64,000 nt of DNA from Anaerolineae bacterium (GCA_022820665.1 JAJEFB010000020.1:1-64000); one strand, 5' to 3'; positions 1 through 8,650 are shown, counted from the stretch's first letter. The notes: generated by a model not told the origin, from the sequence alone. Made by a program: numbers and translations.

Positions 1-84
1 CTTGCCCAGATAAACATTCGGCTCCTGAACCAGGAATTCCCGAATTTTCGTCCACTGTTTGTCAGATAGTCTTATGTATGTCAT
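1..84 (-). CDS. IS-type transposase, N-terminus only (runs off left edge)
   Basis: The reverse strand has an ATG at 82-84 and an open frame of 28 codons to the window edge, too short for usual ORF cut-offs. It reads MTYIRLSDKQWTKIREF and continues with a Pro-Asn-Val-Tyr-Leu-Gly stretch. This LSDxQWxxI...P start is typical of transposases of the IS5-like families, where an N-terminal DNA-binding domain begins this way. Only the N-terminus is visible, so completeness and exact family cannot be judged. The start codon overlaps a palindrome (68-90) that could be an operator or part of the IS end. Immediately to the right a methyltransferase frame resumes without its own start, so the IS probably disrupted that gene. 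Confidence 0.7.
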   Translation of the reverse strand, partial: MTYIRLSDKQWTKIREFLVQEPNVYLGK

Positions 85-90
85 AAGACT
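68..90. repeat. Palindrome over the transposase start
   Basis: AGTCTTATG at 68-76 and its exact reverse complement CATAAGACT at 82-90 are separated by five bases. The right arm contains the transposase start codon. It may be a transposase-expression hairpin or operator, or part of the insertion-sequence end. No IS boundary with a target-site duplication can be defined because the left end is outside the window. Confidence 0.6.
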
Positions 91-134
91 ATTTTACGCA
101 TTTATGAAATCCGCATGTCAAAATATCAACAGAA

Positions 135-872
135 CCTAGTAATCTTCGCTTCGGACCAGAAATCGGTGTAGGCAAGCAGAAGGTCGATACGCCGGTACTG
201 AAACCATGGCTGGATGCATTGGATATGATGGTTGCCGACTTGCAAGAATGTCGCGCCTTGCGGGATACTCGCTCGGCGGTGTTCTTGGCCGACGCTAGGA
301 ACATGCGTAGATACATGTCGCCAAATTCGATCGACGCGATCATAACTTCTCCACCATATCCCAATGAAAAGGACTATAGTCGGACCACGCGCCTTGAATC
401 GGTTTTGCTTGGTTTTATGTCGAGCCGGGAAGACCTGCGAAAGCAAAAGCAGCAATTCATCAGGTCGAATACTCGCGGAGTCTACAAGGCCGATGAAGAC
501 CACCATTGGGTGCAAGACATTCCAAGAATTCAGGAACTTGCTAATTCAATAGAAGCGCGGCGACTGGAACTGGGGAAAACTTCCGGGTTTGAGAAACAAT
601 ACGCTAAAGTAGTACGGCTGTATTTTGGCGGCATGGCTCGCCACCTGTCGGAGTTGAGATCGCTGCTCCGGCCGGGCGCGAAGCTGGCTTATGTAGTGGG
701 AGACCAAGCGTCGTATTTCCGCATCATGATTCGGACGGGACAAATTCTGGCGGAAGTTGCGGAGCGCTTAGGTTATGAGGTTATGGATATTGATTTGTTC
801 CGGACGCGCTTTTCCACTGCTACAAAAGAGCACCTTCGAGAAGAAGTATTGCTGCTAAAGTGGAATGGATGA
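135..872 (+). pseudogene. 5'-truncated DNA methyltransferase (type II R-M)
   Basis: The frame is open from 108 to the stop at 872. Residues recognisable as methyltransferase begin at about 135 (PSNLRFGPEIGVGK), well before the only possible start, a TTG at 219. No ATG or GTG lies in frame. The catalytic motif TSPPYPNEKDY (motif IV of amino-methyltransferases) is present. In relatives of this type, as I recall them, the AdoMet-binding DPFxGxGT motif lies in the N-terminal half, which is missing here. The simplest reading is that the IS element ending before about position 130 separated the 3' half from its 5' half and promoter. A short product from TTG 219 would keep motif IV but lack the cofactor-binding part. 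The endonuclease-like gene follows 9 bp downstream, consistent with a former type II R-M operon. Confidence 0.75.
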
Positions 873-881
873 GTTAGCTTT

Positions 882-1682
882 ATGTCAAAGCAGAATCTCT
901 ACTCCCGGATTATTGAAGACATATTTTTCCAACACTATTCGTCGGGTGATTCAGTCGTACCATTTGAGCGCGATGATATTGCGCGGGCAGCGGGGCGACT
1001 CAAAATTTCTCTGCCCAAGAATTTGGGCGATGTCGTGTATTCCTTTAGACATCGAAATCCACTTCCAGACGCAATTATTCGGGTAGCTCCAGCGGGTCTA
1101 TCGTGGATGATTGTCGGCAAAGGGAGAGCAAAATACGCCTTTGAACTCAAGCTGGTTTCAAAGATTCAACCCGATTCTATGTTGCCACTTACTAAAGTAC
1201 CCGATGCCACCCCTGGAATCGTCGCGCGGTATGCCTTAACTGACGAACAGGCGCTATTGGCGAAGCTTCGATACAACAGGCTGGTAGACATTTTTACTGG
1301 TGTCACCTGTTATTCCATCCAAAATCACTTGAGGACAACAGCGCGTGGCATCGGTCAAATCGAGACTGATGAGATTTATGTGGGATTGGACAAGAGAGGG
1401 GCGCACTATATCCTACCTGTGCAAGCTAGAGGCAAGGCAGATCAAATTGGAGTCGTTCAAATTGAACAGGACTTAGCACTGTGTCGAGAGAAGTTTTCTC
1501 AATTAGTCGCGCGTCCGATAGCAGCACAGTTTATGGACGACAACAATATAGCGCTGTTCGAGTTTGGAACAGACGCGGAAGAATCAATAGTAAAACTCGC
1601 TGAACGCCACTATCGCTTGGTTCCTGAACACGAACTGTCAAATGATGAGCTGAGAACCTATCGCAGTCGCCGAGCAGACTGA
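882..1682 (+). CDS. Restriction-endonuclease-like protein, partner of the truncated methyltransferase
   Basis: 266 residues, ATG start 9 bp after the methyltransferase stop, so translation was probably coupled. The most conserved-looking block is around residues 160-195, DEIYVGLDKRG followed by YILPVQARGKAD and VVQIEQD. Its spacing of acidic residues and a basic residue after a beta-strand resembles a PD-(D/E)XK-like nuclease core, but with Gln where Asp/Glu is usual. Position next to a methyltransferase of the TSPPYPNE type is the main argument for a restriction role. The frame is intact, which is odd if the methyltransferase is dead: either the nuclease is inactive, silent (its promoter would have been upstream of the IS), or protected by another enzyme. 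Base composition is AT-richer than the catabolic genes nearby. The function is inferred, not proven. Confidence 0.6.
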   Translation: MSKQNLYSRIIEDIFFQHYSSGDSVVPFERDDIARAAGRLKISLPKNLGDVVYSFRHRNPLPDAIIRVAPAGLSWMIVGKGRAKYAFELKLVSKIQPDSMLPLTKVPDATPGIVARYALTDEQALLAKLRYNRLVDIFTGVTCYSIQNHLRTTARGIGQIETDEIYVGLDKRGAHYILPVQARGKADQIGVVQIEQDLALCREKFSQLVARPIAAQFMDDNNIALFEFGTDAEESIVKLAERHYRLVPEHELSNDELRTYRSRRAD

Positions 1683-1687
1683 GCGAC

Positions 1688-2455
1688 CTAGCCAGTACTC
1701 TCGCGCAACCGCTGCACCACCGCCGAGGCCGCGCTGGCCATCAGCGAGACATCGTTCATCACTGTGACAAATTCATAGCCGCGTTTGATCATATCGATAG
1801 CGTGGTCGGTATCAGCCGCGAACAGGCCCGCTTTGAGACCATGCGCCCGCGCTGACACCAGGATGGCGTCCAGCGCTGCGTCGACGGTCGCGTCAGCGGA
1901 GCTAAGCCCGGCGCGCCCGGTCATGCTCAGGCGCAGATCGCCGATGCCGACGAAGACCCCGTCTAAACCTGGGACGCTCATGATCTCGTCGCGGTTGTCG
2001 AAACCGGCTTCGGTCTCAATCATGGCGAAAGTGATGATCGTATCGTTGGCGTACTCGGCGTAATCGTCGCCGGCGAAAATACGCGCGCGCGTCGGCCCCA
2101 GGCTGCGATAGCCCAGCGGCGGGAAACGGCAAGCGCCGACGAAGGCCTCGCATTCCGCGCGCGTCTCGATCATGGGGCAGATGACGCCGTAGGCGCCGGC
2201 ATCCAGCAGGCGCATGGTATCGCCGGGCGTGTTCCAGTTGACGCGCACCATGGGCACGGTGTCGGTGGTGGAGATGGCTTGCAGCATCTGTATCGTCGTC
2301 TCGATGCCCATCAGGCCGTGCTGCATATCGACGACCAGGCTGTCCCAGCCCGAATGCGCCATGACTTCGGCTGACCAGGTGCTGGGGCTGTGCAGCCAGC
2401 CGTTGATAACGGTCTTGCCTTCCGCCCACAGCGTTTGCACGCGATTTTCACGCAT
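1688..2455 (-). CDS. HpcH/HpaI family aldolase
   Basis: 255 residues, full length for the family of class II pyruvate aldolases (4-hydroxy-2-oxoheptanedioate or 2-keto-3-deoxy-L-rhamnonate aldolase type). Visible motifs are DMQHGLMG (residues about 44-51), MVRVNW, the GAYGVICPMI block and GYRSLGPTRA, which contribute the metal site and pyruvate-binding loop. The enzyme would cleave a 2-keto-3-deoxy sugar acid to pyruvate and an aldehyde in the cytoplasm. With the KdaD-like, sugar-acid dehydratase and enolase-superfamily genes elsewhere in the window, this suggests a role in pentonate or related sugar-acid catabolism, but the exact substrate cannot be read from sequence. It converges on the restriction gene with only 5 bp between stops and has its own promoter-like sequence upstream. 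Confidence 0.9.
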   Translation of the reverse strand: MRENRVQTLWAEGKTVINGWLHSPSTWSAEVMAHSGWDSLVVDMQHGLMGIETTIQMLQAISTTDTVPMVRVNWNTPGDTMRLLDAGAYGVICPMIETRAECEAFVGACRFPPLGYRSLGPTRARIFAGDDYAEYANDTIITFAMIETEAGFDNRDEIMSVPGLDGVFVGIGDLRLSMTGRAGLSSADATVDAALDAILVSARAHGLKAGLFAADTDHAIDMIKRGYEFVTVMNDVSLMASAASAVVQRLRESTG

Positions 2456-2493
2456 CTTTCATCCATTCAAACTCGCTGATAAACTGGGATTGT

Positions 2494-2522
2494 AGTATAC
2501 GACTGTAACGGGACAATTCCAA
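2494..2522 (-). promoter_or_regulatory. Sigma-70-like promoter of the HpcH aldolase
   Basis: On the reverse strand TTGGAA (2517-2522) and TATACT (2494-2499) are separated by 17 bp and lie about 40 bp upstream of the aldolase ATG at 2455. The -10 matches 5 of 6 consensus bases and the -35 matches 4 of 6. This is prediction from pattern only. Confidence 0.4.
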
Positions 2523-2621
2523 GCTGGGTGACGTGATCAAGTTTGCGTCTCCGGGCGAGTAGGAATATAATCGGCAACCATGCCTGTGTGAGCATTGTGC
2601 TAGTCGTAGAAAGCGTATGAC

Positions 2622-2999
2622 ATGGGAAACTTGGCAATTGAAGGTCTCAAATTACTTTACGGAGTTGTCGCCGACAAAGACGCGAACGAGCGTTTGGAAG
2701 ACTGTCGTAAGCAGGAATTTGAAGGCGAGGAGCTTGAGGGGCATCATCCACAAGCCAAACGAGTTGTCAGCACCCTATTTGCAGTCATTGAAGAAGCTGG
2801 GCGGACGAATAAGGAAGGCTGGCTCTGTGTCAAGTCGCACCTGCCCAGGTCCGAAATGGGTCGACGGGTTTTGCTGGGTTATCTGCACCAGAATGGATGG
2901 CGCTGGACACTAGAAGAAACCGCGGTTTTCAATGTTGGGCAGATTGAATGCACCCTTTACACCGACGGTGTATTGCATTTCAAAAGGCTGGTCGTGTAA
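2622..2999 (+). CDS. Hypothetical protein, 125 residues
   Basis: An ATG at 2622 opens a 125-residue soluble protein with no signal peptide or membrane segment. The sequence is well mixed and rich in charged residues, with a predicted helical N-terminal half (residues 1-60) and a more beta-like C-terminal half ending in YTDGVLHFKRLVV. I do not recognise the family. It stands alone between the divergent aldolase and the downstream MFS gene, with about 170 bp on each side. An overlapping frame starting at 2617 is also open but has less protein-like composition. Confidence 0.55.
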   Translation: MGNLAIEGLKLLYGVVADKDANERLEDCRKQEFEGEELEGHHPQAKRVVSTLFAVIEEAGRTNKEGWLCVKSHLPRSEMGRRVLLGYLHQNGWRWTLEETAVFNVGQIECTLYTDGVLHFKRLVV

Positions 3000-3171
3000 A
3001 TGGCAAGACTAGGTTCTTTGTCTCCTATGTCAACGGGAACATGATAGCAACCCACAGCTTATTGTAAAATCATTCTCCCCATCTCCCCATTTTGATGAGA
3101 TAGACGAGTTGTACGCGTATTATCTTTGCTCGTTCTGTTTGCATTGACAAGAGACCTGTGGCAACGAAATT

Positions 3172-4359
3172 ATGTATGCCAGCAACATCAACAAGATAGT
3201 CCTCATCACATTCTTTCAGCGCTTTCATCTTTACGTTCACGCCTATGCCTTGCTGCTGCTAGGTCGCGAATTGACCTTGGCGCAGATCGCCCTAATCGAG
3301 TCGATTGTTATCGGCACGATATTCCTGATGGAAGTGCCCACCGGCGTTCTGGCGGATCGCGTCGGTCGCAAATGGTCAATCTTCGCGTCCACCTTTCTCT
3401 TGATGAGCGCCGAATTCATCTTCATCTTCGCGCGCGGATTCGAATGGTATGTGTTTATCGCCTTTTTAACTGGCACGGGATTCGCCTTCGCCTCTGGCGC
3501 GATGGAAGCGGTGATCTATGACAGCTTGCCCGAAAAAGGGCGCGAGGACGCGATGAAGCGGGCGATGGGCCGGGTGAATAGCTTCGCGCAAATTGCCTTC
3601 GTCATAGCCCCTATCTTGGGCGGTCTGATTATCGGCGACGCCTCGCTCGAGAATTTCATCCCGGCCATCGCCTTGACGGTTCTTGCGCTCTTGTTTGGCC
3701 TGTTCGTCTGCCTAACGCTGCGCGAGCCGCCAATTGATTCGGCGGAAAAAAAGGCGGGCAGCATGACCTTGCTTCGCGATGGCGTCTCCTTGCTGCTCAG
3801 GCAACCGCGCTTGCGTCGACTGACGCTGCTGGTCGTTTTCACATCGCCCTTTACCGGCGCCATGGTGACGACCCTCAGTCCGCCTTATCTGGTGCAGAAC
3901 GAGGTTTCACCCTTCGTCATCAGCCTCACGTTGTCCCTTGGCAGTCTGCTGGCGGCATTGACACAGCGCTACGCTTACAAGGTCGAAGAATGGCTGGGCC
4001 AAACGCGGGCGATAGCATTGCTGATTCTGCTGCCCGGAGCGCTGTATTGGATTTTGGCGGCGGTCACCGGCTCCTTCGCGCCTGTCCTGGTCATAATCCT
4101 GATGTATGGCGTCAACGATATGAAGGCGCCGCTGTTTTCCGCCTATCAAAACGCGCTGATCGAAAGCAAGAACCGCGCGACCGTCTTGTCAATGATCAGT
4201 ATGTTCCTGAGCTTGTTCCTGGCGCTTGGTTTGCCGGTCTACGCCACATTGGCGCAGCGCTCCCTGAGCCTGACATTTGTGGTGATGGGCTTGGTCATTG
4301 TGTTGGCGGGGCTTTTGCTGGGGGTGCATCGCTTGACCGAAGCGGAAGACACAACCTGA
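3172..4359 (+). CDS. MFS transporter
   Basis: 395 residues with about 12 hydrophobic segments, the usual size for a major facilitator superfamily permease of the inner membrane. The signature loop between helices 2 and 3 is visible as GVLADRVGRKWS (residues about 59-70). A related loop between helices 8 and 9 is degenerate. Composition and lack of partner genes point to a secondary transporter for a small molecule or drug-like compound; the substrate cannot be inferred. The gene converges with thpR, their stops separated by a single base. Confidence 0.85.
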   Translation: MYASNINKIVLITFFQRFHLYVHAYALLLLGRELTLAQIALIESIVIGTIFLMEVPTGVLADRVGRKWSIFASTFLLMSAEFIFIFARGFEWYVFIAFLTGTGFAFASGAMEAVIYDSLPEKGREDAMKRAMGRVNSFAQIAFVIAPILGGLIIGDASLENFIPAIALTVLALLFGLFVCLTLREPPIDSAEKKAGSMTLLRDGVSLLLRQPRLRRLTLLVVFTSPFTGAMVTTLSPPYLVQNEVSPFVISLTLSLGSLLAALTQRYAYKVEEWLGQTRAIALLILLPGALYWILAAVTGSFAPVLVIILMYGVNDMKAPLFSAYQNALIESKNRATVLSMISMFLSLFLALGLPVYATLAQRSLSLTFVVMGLVIVLAGLLLGVHRLTEAEDTT

Positions 4360-4360
4360 T

Positions 4361-4915
4361 TCAGTTGACAGCGCGTTCGAGATTGTAGACCTCGCGCTTG
4401 CTGTAGACCGCGCCGCTCGGTTGCAAGTCGCTTTCGTAGAGCGCGAACTGCGTAACGGGGAACGGCTCGCAAAAGAAGTCCATGTGCTCGCGTATCCAGG
4501 TTGAAGCCAGCCCGCGGCGCAACGGTTTCTTGAAGCGCATCAGCGTAATATGCGGGTGAAAGCGCCGGCGCTCGCGTTGGAATCCCTCACGCTCCAACGC
4601 TCTCCCGACTGCTTCGTACACTTCGCGCAGCGGCGGGGTATTTTCCACGCCGGTCCAGATGACCCGCGGTCGCGCCTCAATAGGGAATTGTCCCACGCCG
4701 GTGATGCGCAGGTCGAAAGCGGGCGCGTCCACCTCGCGCAGAATACGCCCGTAGGCGCGCGCAACCGCTTCCGGCACGTTGCCGATGAAGTGCAGGGTCA
4801 AGTGCAAAGCGTCACGGCGCGGCCAGCGCCCGGGCGGCAGATCATCCTGGCGCAATCGCAGGATAGCGTCTTTGGTGTCTTCGGGCAGGTCAATGGCGAC
4901 GAAGAGGCGGGGCAC
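4361..4915 (-). CDS. thpR: RNA 2',3'-cyclic phosphodiesterase (2'-5' RNA ligase family)
   Basis: 184 residues from a GTG start at 4913-4915, chosen because AAGGAG sits 5 bp upstream (4921-4926) and the protein then begins MPRLFVAIDLP, the usual beginning of this family. The long upstream extension of the open frame is not protein-like. Both HxTx catalytic motifs of the 2H phosphoesterase superfamily are present: HLTL (about residue 40) and HITL (about residue 125). The enzyme hydrolyses 2',3'-cyclic phosphate ends of RNA in the cytoplasm. The stop is one base from the MFS stop, so transcription is convergent. Confidence 0.92.
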   Translation of the reverse strand: MPRLFVAIDLPEDTKDAILRLRQDDLPPGRWPRRDALHLTLHFIGNVPEAVARAYGRILREVDAPAFDLRITGVGQFPIEARPRVIWTGVENTPPLREVYEAVGRALEREGFQRERRRFHPHITLMRFKKPLRRGLASTWIREHMDFFCEPFPVTQFALYESDLQPSGAVYSKREVYNLERAVN

Positions 4916-5010
4916 ATCGGCTCCTTGTTTGCAATGTTCCAGTTTGGGATTATACTCCATACTCACATTACAAGAAAAAGACACGACGAGCTTTGGGATA
5001 CAAATCGAAT

Positions 5011-5376
5011 ATGCGCAAAAAGGACATCGCAACAAGTTTTCTTCAAATGGTTTGGTCAGGCGCGGTGTCTGAGGCTTACGAAAAATATATTCACCCCGAC
5101 TTTATTCATCACAACGCCTACTTCAAGGGTGACCGACAGACACTCCTCAGAGGAATGGACGAAAGCGCGCGGCAGTTTCCCGATAATCAATGCCAGGTCC
5201 TGCGCGCCCTTGAAGATGATGATTTAGTTGCCGTCCACAGCAAAGTTGCGCTCGATCCCGAGAACGTATTTTCTGTCATTCACATTTTTCGATTTGAGGA
5301 CGAAAAAATCATCGAAGAGTGGGAATCGGCTCAAGAAGTCCCAAAAGATTCACCGAATGAAAACGGGATATTTTGA
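5011..5376 (+). CDS. SnoaL-like (NTF2-fold) protein
   Basis: The ATG at 5011 gives 121 residues; a TTG at 4993 is in frame but less likely. The pattern is that of small SnoaL/NTF2-like proteins: an N-terminal helix (DIATSFLQMVWSG), the YIHPDFIHHNAYFKG segment (residues about 31-45), and beta strands ending in FRFEDEKIIEEWE. This fold is found in polyketide cyclases, dehydratases and many uncharacterised proteins, so no reaction is assigned. It stands alone, divergent from thpR. Confidence 0.75.
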   Translation: MRKKDIATSFLQMVWSGAVSEAYEKYIHPDFIHHNAYFKGDRQTLLRGMDESARQFPDNQCQVLRALEDDDLVAVHSKVALDPENVFSVIHIFRFEDEKIIEEWESAQEVPKDSPNENGIF

Positions 5377-5445
5377 GGATCTACAGTTAATTCGGATTCC
5401 TCCGTCGCTCAAAAGCGCGCTTGAAATGAGAAAAGACCTTTTGCT

Positions 5446-5535
5446 TTGTTGCTTTTCTCGGTGTCCTCGGTGGTTAATAATCAGTCCAATTTTGCATCAT
5501 GCCAGTCGCCATCAGTTTGAAGCGATTGCCCTGGC
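5446..5535. repeat. Dispersed intergenic repeat, copy A
   Basis: A stretch containing TTGCTTTTCTCGGTGTCCTC, then TGGTTAATA, CCAATTTTGCATCATGCC and GTTTGAAGCGATTGCCCTGG. It is recognisably the same sequence as 43410-43506, with a 9-bp indel and scattered substitutions. The related motif CTTTGCGTCTTTGTGGTTAAT occurs at about 7140-7160. It is not coding in any convincing way and lies upstream of an orphan solute-binding protein gene. Confidence 0.75.
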
Positions 5536-5623
5536 CGCGACTCTCTCGCGCTTGCCTAAATGCGTGTTTCAGCTTACGCTTTACATAGTCGTGTTACTGT
5601 CCCTCATTAAGGAGCGCGCCACA

Positions 5624-6946
5624 TTGAAAGCGTCAATTGCAAAGATCTGGATCATTCTGCCGTTAATCCTTCTGCTGCCCGTCGCCACGGGCGCCGAGAG
5701 CCACTGTAACTTCGCGGACGAAACGATTGTGCTGGGCGGCGTCGTGCCGCTGTCGGCGCCGGGCTCAGTCGCCGGCGGCATTGGCATGAAATGGGGCTTT
5801 GAACAAGCCGTATCTGATATCAACGCCGATTGCGGCATTGATATAGACGGCGCGAATCATCGCATTGACCTGGTCACTGCCGACTCGGAAGGCGTCTCTG
5901 AATACGGGCAACTGGTGGTTGAGCGCCTGGTCTTGCAGGATGGCGTACGCGGCATCGTCGGCTTTTATCACAGCGCTGTGGGCTTGGCGACGATGGGCTT
6001 GGTGGAGAAATATCGCATCCCAACGATTTACGCCCATCCGCGCAACGACCTCATCAGCGCCGCTGGTTATGACAGCTTCGAGGGCGATCCGCCGCGCTTT
6101 GCCGACGGCATCGACTATGTTTTCCGCACCTCGCCGCCCAGCTCGATTGTCGGCAAGGTTGTCACCGACTGGTTGATCGCGCAGGGCGTCGAAGACGTGA
6201 TCCTGATACTGGAAAATACCGACTACGGTCATCCGGCCGCGGCGGCGGAACGCGCGCATTTGGAAAAAGCCGGCGCGCGCGTCGACCAGTTGGAGATCGA
6301 ACTGGGAACCGAAGATTTCGTGCCCATCCTCAGCCGCATCTACGCGCGGCCGCGTCTGCCGGACGCCATCCGCATTATCGTCAGCGGAGAAACTTCTTAC
6401 AACCTCACGCAGCAGATGTCGGAGTTGGGAATCGCGCCGACCGCCGACACCATTTGCGTGACCAACCATCTCGCTTTTCAGTCCGAGCAATTCTGGAACA
6501 CCGTGCCCGACGGCAACTTCTGCGCCTTCGACCGAGTCGGCACCATCCCCAGTCTCTACAACGACATGGCGAAATCCCTGGACGCGCGCTACCGGGAGGA
6601 CTTTGGCGACGTGCTGGTCAGCTTCGCCATGGAAGCCTACGACAGCGTCTGGTTGATGGCGGACGCGATGGAACGCGCCGGCAGCTATACGGACGCCGAC
6701 GCCATCGTTCGCGCCTTGGAAACCAGCGATATCACATTGACGCAGGGTCGCTATTATTTCGATTACGGGAGCCACAATCCCGACTTGCCGGAAGGCCTGC
6801 CGTCTTATATGTGGCATCAGTGGCCCGTGCCCGTCGTGACGGTCATGCAGTATTACGAGCAAGATCAAAACGCCCTGGACGCGGCAGTGCTATACCCGCC
6901 AGCCTATCAGACTCACGGCACCTCGTACTTCCGCCCGGGCGATTAG
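5624..6946 (+). CDS. Orphan ABC substrate-binding protein (branched-chain amino acid/amide type), paralogue 1
   Basis: 440 residues from a TTG at 5624 preceded by AAGGAG 9 bp upstream. This start places a signal peptide (about 25 residues, hydrophobic IIWILPLILLL-like core) right at the N-terminus; the longer open frame upstream runs through a dispersed repeat and is not coding. The mature protein has the two-lobe type I periplasmic-binding fold of the LivJ/amide-urea class: IVLGGVVPLSAPGS near the start, YHSAVGLATMGL and ENTDYGHPAAAAE. Four cysteines (HCNFADE, NADCGI, TICV, FCAFDR) are conserved in the neighbouring paralogue and could form two disulfides. No permease or ATPase gene adjoins it, so the partner transporter or receptor is elsewhere. 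Confidence 0.85.
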   Translation: MKASIAKIWIILPLILLLPVATGAESHCNFADETIVLGGVVPLSAPGSVAGGIGMKWGFEQAVSDINADCGIDIDGANHRIDLVTADSEGVSEYGQLVVERLVLQDGVRGIVGFYHSAVGLATMGLVEKYRIPTIYAHPRNDLISAAGYDSFEGDPPRFADGIDYVFRTSPPSSIVGKVVTDWLIAQGVEDVILILENTDYGHPAAAAERAHLEKAGARVDQLEIELGTEDFVPILSRIYARPRLPDAIRIIVSGETSYNLTQQMSELGIAPTADTICVTNHLAFQSEQFWNTVPDGNFCAFDRVGTIPSLYNDMAKSLDARYREDFGDVLVSFAMEAYDSVWLMADAMERAGSYTDADAIVRALETSDITLTQGRYYFDYGSHNPDLPEGLPSYMWHQWPVPVVTVMQYYEQDQNALDAAVLYPPAYQTHGTSYFRPGD

Positions 6947-7315
6947 CCGCTTGCGCCGCTGCACCCCTCGGGCAGCCTTCCCGCCCTCGCCAGCAATTGG
7001 GTATCGCCGGGCGCATTTCAATATTTTGGGAGTATTCTAGGAATTGCGAAAGAATGTCACCTTTTAGCGGGTTCTATACAGGAAATAAACACAGAGCGCG
7101 CAGAGGGCACAGAGAAATAATCTATTTGATTTTGTGTTCTTTGCGTCTTTGTGGTTAATCTTGTTTTTGAACGGCAAAGTCATGCGCATTGTCAATAATC
7201 TGAAATACACCCCCTAAGTCCCTAAGTCCGCGCTGATAGCACCGTCATCAGAATTGTGGTATTGTAATAGATAGAAGTTCAAGTGAAACGATTTGCGCGG
7301 GATTAGGAGGATGGA
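6947..7315. repeat. Intergenic stretch with dispersed repeat
   Basis: No convincing gene. At about 7084-7160 it holds ACACAGAGCGCGCAGAGGGC, followed by GTGTTCTTTGCGTCTTTGTG. This purine-rich/pyrimidine-rich pair of arms belongs to the same dispersed family as 5446-5535 and 43382-43510. A strong AGGAGG at 7305-7310 belongs to the next gene. Confidence 0.55.
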
Positions 7316-8650
7316 ATGAATTTCAAGAAATTTGTCTTTATGTTCTGCTCGTTATGTTCCTTTTTGCTTGCGCCGGTGGGCGGGCTTTACGCCGACGGAC
7401 ACTGCGAATTTGCCGATGAGGTCATTAAGTTTGGCGGCATTGCCCCGCTTTCTCCCCCCGGCTCGACCGGCGCTGGCGTCATCATCGACTGGGCATACCA
7501 ACAGGCGGCGGACGACATCAACGCTGACTGCGGCATCGAAATCGCCGGCGTCAATCATCGACTGGAAGTCATAACCGGCGACAGTGAAGGCATTTCCGAG
7601 CGCGGTCAGGCGCTTGCCGAGCGCTGGATATTTGAAGATGGCGTGCATGGCGTGGTCGGCGGCTATCACAGCGCTGTGGCGCTGGCGCTCATGAAATTGA
7701 CGCAGGAGAACCGCATTCCGACTTTGTTCGCCGGTCCCTGGAACGACAATATCACCGCCAACGGCATCATCGAATTCGAGGGCAGGTCCCCCCGAATCGA
7801 AGATGGCGTCGACTATATCTTCCGCACATCCCCCGCCAATTCCATGGTCGCGGCGGTGGCGGCGGAGTGGATAATCGAGCGCGGCTTGGATGATGTCATC
7901 ATCATGACCGAAAACACCGACTATGGCATCCCGGCCGCCGCCGACGAAAGGGCGCTGCTGGAAGCGGCTGGCATCAAGGTCGAACAATATAACTTTGAAT
8001 TGGGCACGGAAGACTTCGTGCCGATTCTCAATCGCGTGCTGACGCGCCCAGAACCGCCGGATGTCATCCACGTGCTGGTCACCGGAGAGACGGGCTTCAA
8101 CCTCAATCAGCAGATGGCCGAGCTCGGCATCGCGCCCAGCGAAGAGACCATCTGTTACGCCGAGAGTTTCGCCGGCGATTCCGAGCAATTTTGGGCGGCT
8201 GTCCCCGACGGCAACTATTGCGCCTTCACCCGCGTCGGCGCCACGCCGGCGCTTTTTGGCGAGATCGCAACGGAATTGAACGCGAAGTACACGGAAACCT
8301 GGGGCGGCGTCGCGCCCAGCTTCGCTTTGGAGCCCTACGACAGTGTGCGTTTGCTGGCGCATGCGATTGACGTCGCCGATACCTTCACCGACCCGGACGC
8401 CATTGTCGCCGCCTTGGAAACCGCCGATGTCGAGCTGGCTCAGGGGCGCTATTACTTCAATTATGGCAGCCACAATCCTGATTTGCCCGAAGGCGCGCCG
8501 GCCTTCATGTGGCATCAATGGCCCGACCCGATTGTGACTGTGGTGCAATACTTTGAAGAAGGGCAGAGCGCGCTGGACGCCGCGGTGATTTATCCGCCGC
8601 TCTATCAAACCCATGGCACATCCTATATAGCGCCCGGCACATCGCCCTGA
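7316..8650 (+). CDS. Orphan ABC substrate-binding protein, paralogue 2
   Basis: 444 residues with a strong AGGAGG 5 bp upstream of the ATG. The N-terminus (MNFKKFVFMFCSLCSFLLAP) is a signal peptide with cleavage probably near the Ala-Asp-Gly. The mature sequence aligns along its whole length with the upstream paralogue, including the four cysteines, the ENTDYGxPAAA loop, the ELGTEDFVPIL block and a C-terminus ending YPPLYQTHGTSYIAPG. The two genes are tandem duplicates that have diverged substantially. Like its neighbour it lacks an adjacent permease or ATPase. A stable hairpin follows the stop. Confidence 0.87.
   Translation: MNFKKFVFMFCSLCSFLLAPVGGLYADGHCEFADEVIKFGGIAPLSPPGSTGAGVIIDWAYQQAADDINADCGIEIAGVNHRLEVITGDSEGISERGQALAERWIFEDGVHGVVGGYHSAVALALMKLTQENRIPTLFAGPWNDNITANGIIEFEGRSPRIEDGVDYIFRTSPANSMVAAVAAEWIIERGLDDVIIMTENTDYGIPAAADERALLEAAGIKVEQYNFELGTEDFVPILNRVLTRPEPPDVIHVLVTGETGFNLNQQMAELGIAPSEETICYAESFAGDSEQFWAAVPDGNYCAFTRVGATPALFGEIATELNAKYTETWGGVAPSFALEPYDSVRLLAHAIDVADTFTDPDAIVAALETADVELAQGRYYFNYGSHNPDLPEGAPAFMWHQWPDPIVTVVQYFEEGQSALDAAVIYPPLYQTHGTSYIAPGTSP

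Noticed and set aside
5765..6868. Long minus-strand open frame opposite the first orphan binding protein
   Set aside because: It is a GC-driven shadow of the plus-strand gene: His/Arg/Val-rich, no recognisable motif, while the plus frame has a signal peptide and family motifs.
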